Source of the DNA: Desulfobacteraceae bacterium 4572_19
Lineage (GTDB): Bacteria; Desulfobacterota; Desulfobacteria; Desulfobacterales; NBLS01
Direction: 5' to 3'
Assembly (NCBI GenBank): GCA_002084385.1
Contig: NBLS01000067.1
Location: 1-8,199 of the forward strand
DNA length: 8,199 bases
Shown here: positions 1 through 4,516 of the stretch, piece by piece
Layout of the letters: each line of letters begins with the position of its first letter
How positions within the stretch are numbered: the first letter of the stretch is position 1
The notes under the pieces: generated by a model
Seen by the model: the letters and a program-made list of their open reading frames with translations, nothing else
Database searches by the model: none
What the model was told of the DNA's origin: nothing
Translations under genes and position numbers: made by a program

Positions 1-167
1 GCTTTCTCCTCAGCTAACCTTTTTTCTTCAGCAATCTTCTCTTCTTCAGCCTTTTTAGAACTTACTGAAGCTACCTTGTTTTTTTTAGTTGTTTTTTTTG
101 AGGCAACATTTTTCTTTTTTGTTGCTGCCTTGTTGTTTTTTTTGCTATTTTTTTTCTTTGTTGCCAT
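1..167 (-). CDS. Lys/Ala-rich protein, N-terminal part (runs off window)
   Basis: An ATG on the minus strand at 165-167 is preceded by a good Shine-Dalgarno (AGAGGA, about 5 nt upstream of the start codon). It opens a frame that stays open to the window edge, giving 55 residues plus part of a codon. The peptide begins MATKKKNSKKNNKAATKKK and is about one third lysine, with Ala, Asn, Ser and Thr between, like a histone-like or disordered nucleic-acid-binding tail. From about residue 40 it becomes a charged Glu/Lys/Ala stretch (AEEEKIAEEKRLAEEK) that would form a helix or coiled coil. The folded part lies outside the window, so no family can be named. Basic tails of this type occur on DksA/TraR-like and other nucleic-acid-binding proteins of Desulfobacterota, but that is only a suggestion. 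Some of the lysine runs come from A-homopolymers, so the exact N-terminus is sensitive to indel errors. Confidence 0.7.
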   Translation of the reverse strand, partial: MATKKKNSKKNNKAATKKKNVASKKTTKKNKVASVSSKKAEEEKIAEEKRLAEEK

Positions 168-497
168 TATAATCCTCTTTCTATATCTGATTTTTTCTTA
201 TATAGTATTTTTTATAAGTAGTAATAAATTAAATTTTTGGGAGTGAAAAAATAAATAATTTACAAAGTTTTGTAATTTTACTTTGAGTGAGCCCCCTAAT
301 TTAATTAAGTTTCTTTAATACTTAAATTAGTTACTTTGTATTTGATAAATCCCAAGATTACAACAACTTGCTGTAATCTGTTGCGGTAATATCGTGGTCA
401 TAAAAATATTGCAAGGAGTTTTTTGAAAAATTAGGAATTAGAAATGGTTGTATAGAACAGATAAAATAAGCACACTTGTAAGGAAATATGTCTGAGA
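168..497. other. AT-rich non-coding spacer between divergent genes
   Basis: This 330-nt gap separates the divergent Lys-rich gene and larE, and I find no convincing gene in it. It contains a short dyad, TTACAAA-gt-TTTGTAA at 260-275, which could be an operator-like site. It also contains a small hairpin, AGATTACA (355-362) with TGTAATCT (372-379) and a 9-nt loop, roughly 120 nt before larE. No clear -35/-10 pair with 16-18 nt spacing could be picked out for larE. No nickel/cobalt riboswitch or other known leader was recognised. Confidence 0.5.
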
Positions 498-1313
498 ATG
501 GAAAAATTATATATAAAAAAAGAGAATTTAAAAAAAAATCTTCGGTTGTTTGATTGTTTGGTAGTAGCTTTTTCGGGTGGGGTTGATAGTACATTCTTGC
601 TTGCTGTGGCACATGAAGTGTTGAAAGAAAAAGTAATAGCTGTAACTTCTCACTCATCCTTACATTTTAATGAAGAACGAACTGATGCTGTCCGGCTTGC
701 AAAAAAAATTGGGGTGAAACATATAATAATTAACTCAAATGAACTCTCCTTAGAAGAGTTTTGTCTTAATACACATGAACGTTGCTATATATGTAAAAAA
801 AATCTTTTTCAGGAAATGGAGAAAGTTATCAACATAGCTAAAGTTAAATCAGCTGTTATTGTACATGGTGCAAATATGGATGATCTTGATGATTATCGAC
901 CGGGTTTCAGGGCGGCGGAAGAGTTTAATATTACAGCTCCTTTAATAACTGCCGGTTTAACAAAAGCTGAAATCAGGAAACTGTCGCAGAAGATGGGGCT
1001 TGAAACATGGAATAAACCATCTATGTCTTGCCTTGCCACACGAATACCTTATTATACAAATATTTCGGAAAAACTTCTTGTGAAAGTTGCCGGTGCGGAG
1101 AGAGTGTTAAAAGATGCGGGATTTGAAGATTGTCGTGTCAGGTATCATGGAGATGTGGCACGGATTGAAATTTCAGCTTCTTCTTTTCAGAAAATTATGC
1201 AGGTAAATATCAGGACAGATATTATTAAAAAAATAAAAGAAATCGGTTTTATTTATGTTGTTCTTGATTTGGATGGGTATGTTCAGGGCAGTATGAACAG
1301 GATGCGAATATAA
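498..1313 (+). CDS. larE: ATP-dependent sacrificial sulfur transferase, LarE family
   Basis: The 271-residue product has the usual LarE length and layout. A PP-loop ATP pyrophosphatase motif SGGVDST (26-32) lies in AFSGGVDSTFLLAVAHEVL. A CYIC pair follows (C96, C99), then a VHGANMDDLDDYRPG segment (122-136) and KPSMSCLATRIPY (173-185). C178 sits at the place of the sacrificial cysteine of Lactiplantibacillus plantarum LarE. In the known pathway LarE adenylates the carboxylates of pyridinium biscarboxylate mononucleotide and transfers sulfur to make the nickel-pincer cofactor precursor of lactate racemase and LarA-like enzymes. C96, C99 and C178 together could hold an Fe-S cluster, as proposed for three-cysteine homologues; this is inference. 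No larA, larB or larC is in view, so the substrate is assumed from family. The ATG at 498 is the only sensible start: an in-frame stop lies at 462-464, and AAGGA at 480-484 is 13 nt upstream, rather far. The last three codons and the stop lie inside a repeat. Confidence 0.9.
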   Translation: MEKLYIKKENLKKNLRLFDCLVVAFSGGVDSTFLLAVAHEVLKEKVIAVTSHSSLHFNEERTDAVRLAKKIGVKHIIINSNELSLEEFCLNTHERCYICKKNLFQEMEKVINIAKVKSAVIVHGANMDDLDDYRPGFRAAEEFNITAPLITAGLTKAEIRKLSQKMGLETWNKPSMSCLATRIPYYTNISEKLLVKVAGAERVLKDAGFEDCRVRYHGDVARIEISASSFQKIMQVNIRTDIIKKIKEIGFIYVVLDLDGYVQGSMNRMRI

Positions 1314-1379
1314 GGCACTTGTGAACGCTTACAAATGTGAGATTACCGAAAAATCACATTTCTTGTTCGTGAGCGGTTA
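1302..1379 (+). repeat. 78-bp inverted repeat, left arm (larE/trmJ 3' ends)
   Basis: The sequence from ATGCGAATATAAGGCACTTG to the GTGAGCGGTTA end is the reverse complement of 2153-2230 with 74 of 78 positions identical by eye and no gaps. It encodes the last codons of larE (M-R-I-stop) on the plus strand and the last seven or so codons and stop of trmJ on the minus strand. It carries two direct copies of a GTGARCGSTTAC motif (1321-1332 and 1369-1380). It also holds an internal dyad AAATGTGA (1333-1340) / TCACATTT (1354-1361) with a 13-nt loop. The dyad might act as a bidirectional end structure for the convergent genes, but no T-tract follows. Confidence 0.9.
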
Positions 1380-2145
1380 CAGAATTTTCTGTTTTTCCAC
1401 TATTAAAACGATTCTCTCCAAACCATACAATTTGTGTTAAAAACCCACGTAGCGTTCTAACTTCTTTTGCCCTGAGTTGAAGTCGTGATAAAAATGAATG
1501 GAATCGGTTTATCCAGTAATTTGGGTTTTGAGGGTTAGTAAAGTCTATTAATTTTAAAATATTTTCAAGCTGATCATACATTCCATCTAACTCCAGCCTT
1601 GTGGCAAGTCGTGGAGAAAAAGAGTCTTGCTTAATTTCTTTTGTAACTGTGAAAAGTTCATAACAGATGATCATTACAGCCTGAGCCAGATTAAGTGATG
1701 AAAAATCTGCTGTTGGTATATTTACGAGACTGTGGCAATATTTTAGATCATCATTGGTAAGTCCTTTATTTTCAGATCCAAAAAGAATAGCCACTTGATT
1801 ATTTTGTGAAAGTGAAATCACCTCTTTTGATATCGTTTTTGGTATTGTTACCCTTTGTCGTCCCTTACCAAGTCTTGCAGTTGTCCCTACTACATGCCCA
1901 AATGGAGCAAGGGCATCTTTAAGGTTGTTAAAAAAAACAATATTATTAACAGTTTCAGAGCATGTGTGGGTTGCCATTTTTGAAACTTTGTCAATATTAA
2001 AATCTTCAGGATTAACAACGATTAATTTACTAATGCCCATGTTGCACATTGCACGTACAGATGCCCCGATATTTTCAGAATATCGAGGTCGTACAAGCAC
2101 AATAGAGATATTGTTAAGGATAACCTTGGTCTTAAAATCGCACAT
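1354..2145 (-). CDS. trmJ: tRNA (cytidine/uridine-2'-O-)-methyltransferase TrmJ-like
   Basis: This is a SpoU/TrmH (SPOUT) superfamily RNA 2'-O-ribose methyltransferase of 263 residues, close to E. coli TrmJ (246). The three knot motifs are present: NIGASVRA (25-32), ILFGSENKGLTNDDL (120-134) and IPTADFSSLNLAQAV (143-157). The C-terminal helical part (about 178-240) has the RLQLRAKEVRTLRGFLTQI stretch typical of TrmJ. The family uses S-adenosylmethionine to methylate the ribose of nucleotide 32 in the tRNA anticodon loop; the exact target here is inferred. It lies downstream of ndk on the same strand with a 169-nt gap filled by a repeat element. The ATG at 2143-2145 has no Shine-Dalgarno; GTGAACGGTTAAAAAAAT precedes it and appears to be the edge of the inserted element. 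The start is still plausible because the family's conserved N-terminus (ISIVLVRPRYSENIG) begins 12 residues later. The last seven or so residues (TAHEQEM) come from the left repeat arm and are not a family feature. Confidence 0.88.
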   Translation of the reverse strand: MCDFKTKVILNNISIVLVRPRYSENIGASVRAMCNMGISKLIVVNPEDFNIDKVSKMATHTCSETVNNIVFFNNLKDALAPFGHVVGTTARLGKGRQRVTIPKTISKEVISLSQNNQVAILFGSENKGLTNDDLKYCHSLVNIPTADFSSLNLAQAVMIICYELFTVTKEIKQDSFSPRLATRLELDGMYDQLENILKLIDFTNPQNPNYWINRFHSFLSRLQLRAKEVRTLRGFLTQIVWFGENRFNSGKTENSVTAHEQEM

Positions 2146-2152
2146 ATTTTTT

Positions 2153-2230
2153 TAACCGTTCACGACCAAAAAATGTGATTTTTCGGTAATCTCACATTTG
2201 TAAGTGTTCACAAGTGCCTTATATTCGCAT
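2153..2230 (-). repeat. 78-bp inverted repeat, right arm (upstream of trmJ)
   Basis: The reverse complement of this stretch matches 1302-1379 at 74 of 78 positions, including the ATGCGAATATAAGGCACTTG end and the AATGTGA/TCACATT dyad. The arms face each other across trmJ, making a segment of about 929 bp bounded by inverted repeats. This arm ends 8 nt before the trmJ start codon, so it has replaced or displaced the normal translation signal. Its outer half (2201-2230) also forms the left side of the palindrome at 2201-2305. Confidence 0.9.
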
Positions 2231-2305
2231 AAACAGCTTGGCATATAATAGTTGTCCTATATATGACAAGCTGCTTATGCGAAGATGAGGTATTGTGAAC
2301 GCTTA
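2201..2305. repeat. 105-nt imperfect palindrome between ndk and trmJ
   Basis: Positions 2201-2240 pair with 2267-2305 over nearly their full length with a few mismatches and one bulge. The best blocks are TTCGCATAA/TTATGCGAA and CAGCTTG/CAAGCTG. The apparent loop continues the stem with CATATA (2242-2247) and TATATG (2260-2265), leaving a 12-nt tip. The right half (2277-2306, ATGCGAAGATGAGG then TTGTGAACGCTTAT) is a diverged third copy of the start of the 78-bp repeat. Read on the minus strand it lies just after the ndk stop and before trmJ, so it would fold in the ndk-trmJ transcript. There is no T-tract, so it is not a standard intrinsic terminator; it may stabilise the ndk 3' end or be a MITE-like insertion. 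Confidence 0.85.
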
Positions 2306-2314
2306 TATATTTTT

Positions 2315-2731
2315 TTAACCGGTAATTTCCAGATTATTGAAAAAATAACCAATTTCAAAAGCCGCAGTTTCAGGTGCGTCAGAGCCGTGAACCACATTCT
2401 TTTCTATGTCTGTGGCAAAATCTTTACGAATGGTTCCTTCGGCAGCATCTTTAAAGTTTGTTGCTCCCATCAGTTCTCGATTTTTTGCAATTACGTTTTC
2501 ACCTTCAAGAATCATAACCACAACAGGGCCGGATGTCATAAAGCCTGTCAAGCTTTCAAAGAAAGGGCGTTCTTTATGAACAGCATAAAACCCTTCTGCC
2601 TCACTTTTTGACATTTGTATCATTTTCATTGCAATAATCTTGATACCGGCATTTTCAAAACGTTTTACAACTTCTCCGATAATATTTTTTGCAACACCAT
2701 CAGGTTTAATAATAGATAAAGTTCTCTCCAT
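2315..2731 (-). CDS. ndk: Nucleoside diphosphate kinase
   Basis: The 138-residue product has the standard length and motifs of bacterial Ndk. It starts [20 protein letters not shown], with the conserved Lys9 of the KPD motif. It then has [11 protein letters not shown] (48-58), an IRKDFA segment (101-106) and the active-site [12 protein letters not shown] (112-123), whose His115 is the phosphorylated residue. The enzyme moves the gamma-phosphate between nucleoside triphosphates and diphosphates by a ping-pong phosphohistidine mechanism in the cytoplasm, balancing NTP and dNTP pools. The start is secure: AAAGGAAA lies just upstream of the ATG at 2729-2731, and a well-formed promoter lies at 2792-2820. 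The stop TAA is followed directly by an A-run and then the palindromic repeat. trmJ follows on the same strand and may be co-transcribed. Confidence 0.97.
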   Translation of the reverse strand: MERTLSIIKPDGVAKNIIGEVVKRFENAGIKIIAMKMIQMSKSEAEGFYAVHKERPFFESLTGFMTSGPVVVMILEGENVIAKNRELMGATNFKDAAEGTIRKDFATDIEKNVVHGSDAPETAAFEIGYFFNNLEITG

Positions 2732-2791
2732 AATAGTTTCCTTTTTTTGTAGTTTAAATGTAAAGTATCACGGTAATAATTTGAAATCGGA

Positions 2792-2820
2792 ATAATAACA
2801 GGGTTTTTTGTGTAAGTCAA
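2792..2820 (-). promoter_or_regulatory. Predicted sigma-70-type promoter of ndk
   Basis: On the minus strand TTGACT (2815-2820) is followed after exactly 17 nt by TATTAT (2792-2797). That is five of six consensus bases in each hexamer with ideal spacing. It would start transcription near 2785, leaving a leader of about 55 nt before the ndk ATG. It is a prediction from sequence alone. Confidence 0.65.
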
Positions 2821-2959
2821 CAAGAAGTATCAGTAGTATTTTACCTTGTTTATTGGATAATTAAGGGGGTTGAAATAAGAAATAAGTATTGACATTAATG
2901 ATACCAGTGGTTAAGTTACTCAAGAAATCAGATTACTTGCGATGTGTTTGCATAAAGGT

Positions 2960-3035
2960 TTTATATGAAAGTTCCAATGAAATGTTATATTACAAGGGCT
3001 TTCATTTTTCGTTGTGGCGTACTATTCGTCATGGC
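2960..3035 (+). repeat. Dispersed 76-bp repeat, copy 1
   Basis: The stretch starting TTTATATGAAAG and ending TATTCGTCATGGC aligns without gaps to 6329-6404 at 62 of 76 positions by eye. It can fold as two hairpins: ATGAAAGTTC with GGGCTTTCAT (pairing partly through G-U), and GGCG with CGTC. It ends 34 nt before the start of the HesB-like selenoprotein gene and so would lie in its leader or promoter region. Confidence 0.8.
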
Positions 3036-3069
3036 AAGTTACTAAAATATAATACGGAAGGAATTACAA

Positions 3070-3393
3070 ATGATTGAGATAACATCATCGGCTCAACAAC
3101 AGATTGAGGAGTATTTTAAAGGAAAAGATGCGGTTCCTATTAGAATTTTTATGAATGAAGGCGGTTGAGGTGGTCCATCATTGGCGATGGCTCTGGATGA
3201 GTCCCGCGATACTGATGAGGTATATGAAATTGGTGGATACAAATATGTTGTGGACAAAGATTTTATGAAAAAAGCAACGCCCATAAATATTGATTTTACA
3301 GGTATGGGATTTAGACTCTCCTCTAATGCTGAGGTTCCACAAGGAGGAAGTGCATGTTCTAGCTGTAGTACGACAGGTTCTTGTTGTTCATAA
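3070..3393 (+). CDS. HesB/IscA-like selenoprotein (UGA read as selenocysteine)
   Basis: A frame opening at ATG 3070, with AAGGA at 3058-3062 and 7 nt spacing, runs to TAA at 3391-3393 and is interrupted only by TGA at 3166-3168. Read as selenocysteine, the product is 107 residues, the usual size for A-type Fe-S carriers. IRIFMNEGG-U-GGPSLAMALDE (24-44) puts Sec33 where IscA/HesB proteins have their first conserved cysteine. DFTGMGFRL (75-83) and a Cys-rich tail (C96, C99, C105, C106) follow, with C96/C99 near the usual CxC pair. The sequence on both sides of the TGA is one continuous family domain, which argues against a pseudogene. HesB-like selenoproteins are established in Desulfobacterota. 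The exact role is unknown; Fe-S carriage or a thiol/selenol redox activity are the options. A candidate SECIS hairpin follows the TGA at the expected distance. Ordinary gene calling would report only a 70-residue fragment from 3181. It is monocistronic, with a strong terminator after it. Confidence 0.9.
3184..3207 (+). promoter_or_regulatory. Candidate bacterial SECIS hairpin
   Basis: GCG (3184-3186) pairs with CGC (3205-3207), and GGCTC (3189-3193) pairs with GAGTC (3199-3203, one G-U). A small AT/C internal loop separates the two stems. The apical loop TGGAT carries the paired G residues expected for SelB recognition, about 26 nt after the TGA. That falls in the range seen for bacterial SECIS elements, which lie inside the coding region. 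A rival small hairpin, CCATC/GATGG (3175-3190), has a loop rather close to the TGA. Confidence 0.6.
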
Positions 3394-3451
3394 ATAGGCT
3401 TTGAAGGCACACTTAAAAATAGTTTTTTACAAGTAATAATGATAGTATCGG

Positions 3452-3485
3452 GCGACATCCTTATAATTGGGATGTCGCTTTTTTT
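3452..3485 (+). terminator. Rho-independent terminator
   Basis: GCGACATCC (3452-3460) and GGATGTCGC (3470-3478) form a perfect 9-bp stem with a 9-nt loop, followed directly by seven T residues. It lies 58 nt after the stop of the HesB-like selenoprotein gene and closes that transcription unit. It therefore separates that gene from the lipoprotein-leuCD group. Confidence 0.92.
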
Positions 3486-3494
3486 ATTTTATAT

Positions 3495-3506
3495 GTGAAC
3501 GCGTAC
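3495..3506 (+). repeat. Isolated copy of the GTGAACGSKTAC motif
   Basis: GTGAACGCGTAC lies 10 nt after the T-tract of the selenoprotein terminator and matches the 12-nt motif found in the 78-bp repeats at 1321-1332, 1369-1380, 2152-2163 and 2200-2211 and in the palindrome at 2295-2306. It is short, so it could be chance. Its position right after a gene end fits the other copies. Confidence 0.4.
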
Positions 3507-3534
3507 CAAGTTTTTTAGAATAATTAATTGTATG

Positions 3535-3563
3535 TTGACCCTTTTATTTATACGTGTTAGGTT
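3535..3563 (+). promoter_or_regulatory. Weak candidate promoter of the lipoprotein-leuCD group
   Basis: TTGACC at 3535-3540 is a good -35 box, placed after the terminator and about 75 nt before the lipoprotein start. The -10 region is poor; the nearest stretch is TGTTAGGTT at 3555-3563. It is included because some promoter is needed here and nothing better is visible. Confidence 0.3.
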
Positions 3564-3612
3564 CCTTTTATTTTGTTTTGGAAAACCGTAGTGATTTTAT
3601 TTGCATGGGGGT

Positions 3613-4503
3613 ATGATGTCTTCAAAATTTAAAGTTAAGAAACCTGTTATGGTAAGGATAACCTCTCTGTTTATTGTAATTTTACTCTCCTTTTGTATTG
3701 TACCAGGATGCAGTAATGAGCCGTCCAAGGTAAATATTTTAATTGGTAGCTGGTTTTTAACAGAACGTAGTTTTATTTATATTCTTTCTTTCAGGGCAAA
3801 TGGTTCTTTTGTAATTAGTAAAAGAAAGGTCGGGCAGGATACAAAGGTAACTGGTAAGAAAAAACAGGCTGAGGGAGAGTGGGAGGTAGAGGAAAAACAA
3901 CTTTTATTGAGAATTCTCAAGTCAGACAAGTTAAAAGATTGGGAAAAAGATACCACTCTTTTTTTTGAAGTACTCGTAATGACCAGTGAATTGTTAGAAC
4001 TTAAAACATCTGATGAAAAGCTTATTGCATGGAAGCGAGTAAAAGCCGGTAGAGCTATAGATGATCAAGATTCGGGTGAAGGTCAACTTGTACTGATGAA
4101 GCCAGTTATTGTAAATCTTGCAAAAAAAAGACCTGTTGATAAAGAGATGTATATGTGTCTTATTATAGGGTTTCTTCTTGATAGTCCAGTTGCATTGCCT
4201 GAAGAAAAAGAAGAACCTATTGTACCAGCCATTCATCCTAAAGTTCGTGATGCAGTTCTTTTTTATCTTGGTGCCCAGACCCATAAAAATATTAGTACAT
4301 TTGATAAATTAAATAAAGTTAAACGGAACCTTAAAGAGATTCTTATGCCTTATTTTGAAGGTTCTCTTAAAGGTATTGAGATTAAAAATATAGTTATTAC
4401 ATCAAGCTGGGAAAGTGTTGAGGATTTTAAAGCTGAATATTCTGAGTCGAAAGATGATGCAGTTGATGCTGAAACCGACGGTGATAAAGAAGAAAAAAAG
4501 TAA
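3613..4503 (+). CDS. Predicted lipoprotein with FliL-like C-terminal domain
   Basis: The product is about 297 residues from ATG 3613. ATG 3616 or TTG 3601 are possible alternatives; a G-run at 3606-3610 is the only SD-like signal and suits 3616. Basic residues then a hydrophobic core (about 12-30) end in IVPGC (29-33), a lipobox with Ser at +2, suggesting an outer-membrane lipoprotein. Residues about 44-144 look like a small beta-rich lipocalin-like domain (IGSWFLTE, FRANGSFVI, AEGEWEV, IAWKRV). Residues about 157-268 resemble the periplasmic part of FliL: LMKPVIVNLAKK, then PAIHPKVRDAVLFYLGAQT, a KRNLKEILMP helix and IKNIVITSSW. An acidic, Lys-rich tail ends the protein. True FliL is an inner-membrane flagellar-motor protein about 150-180 residues long. 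This protein has a different anchor and an extra domain, and no flagellar genes are nearby, so its role is unknown. leuC follows after 13 nt. Confidence 0.8.
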   Translation: MMSSKFKVKKPVMVRITSLFIVILLSFCIVPGCSNEPSKVNILIGSWFLTERSFIYILSFRANGSFVISKRKVGQDTKVTGKKKQAEGEWEVEEKQLLLRILKSDKLKDWEKDTTLFFEVLVMTSELLELKTSDEKLIAWKRVKAGRAIDDQDSGEGQLVLMKPVIVNLAKKRPVDKEMYMCLIIGFLLDSPVALPEEKEEPIVPAIHPKVRDAVLFYLGAQTHKNISTFDKLNKVKRNLKEILMPYFEGSLKGIEIKNIVITSSWESVEDFKAEYSESKDDAVDAETDGDKEEKK

Positions 4504-4516
4504 CGTAGGAGAGCGT

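Larger units (their letters stand above)
2732..3069. other. Divergent spacer between ndk and the HesB-like gene
   Basis: This 338-nt gap holds the ndk promoter near its left end and a 76-bp dispersed repeat at 2960-3035. A TTGACA at 2889-2894 faces the HesB-like gene and could be a -35 box. Only weak -10 candidates (TAAGTT near 2912-2917) follow it, so a promoter there is uncertain. An open frame of 62 codons crosses the region but contains the repeat and is not credible as a gene. Confidence 0.5.

Noticed and set aside
488..553. ATG at 488 opening a 21-codon frame with a closer AAGGA
   Set aside because: The Shine-Dalgarno is too close (3 nt), the frame is out of phase with larE and ends quickly; the larE family N-terminus matches the ATG at 498. 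A leader peptide is possible but unsupported.
1333..1361. Bidirectional terminator between larE and trmJ
   Set aside because: The dyad AAATGTGA/TCACATTT has a 13-nt loop, only 8 AT-rich pairs and no clear T-tract on either side, so it is described only as part of the repeat.
2201..2305. Integron attC site
   Set aside because: The long imperfect hairpin suggested attC, but the ends lack the RYYYAAC/GTTRRRY core boxes and no cassette structure or integrase is present.
2889..3077. 62-codon open frame before the selenoprotein gene
   Set aside because: It contains the 76-bp dispersed repeat, has no ribosome site and overlaps the start of the HesB-like gene; its partner repeat at 6329-6404 is read in a different context.
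3166..3168. TGA as a pseudogene-causing nonsense mutation
   Set aside because: Family conservation continues in the same frame after it, the position equals a conserved Cys and a SECIS-like hairpin follows.
3175..3190. CCATC/GATGG hairpin as the SECIS
   Set aside because: Its loop (3180-3185) begins only 11 nt after the TGA, short for a bacterial SECIS; the hairpin at 3184-3207 fits distance and loop better.
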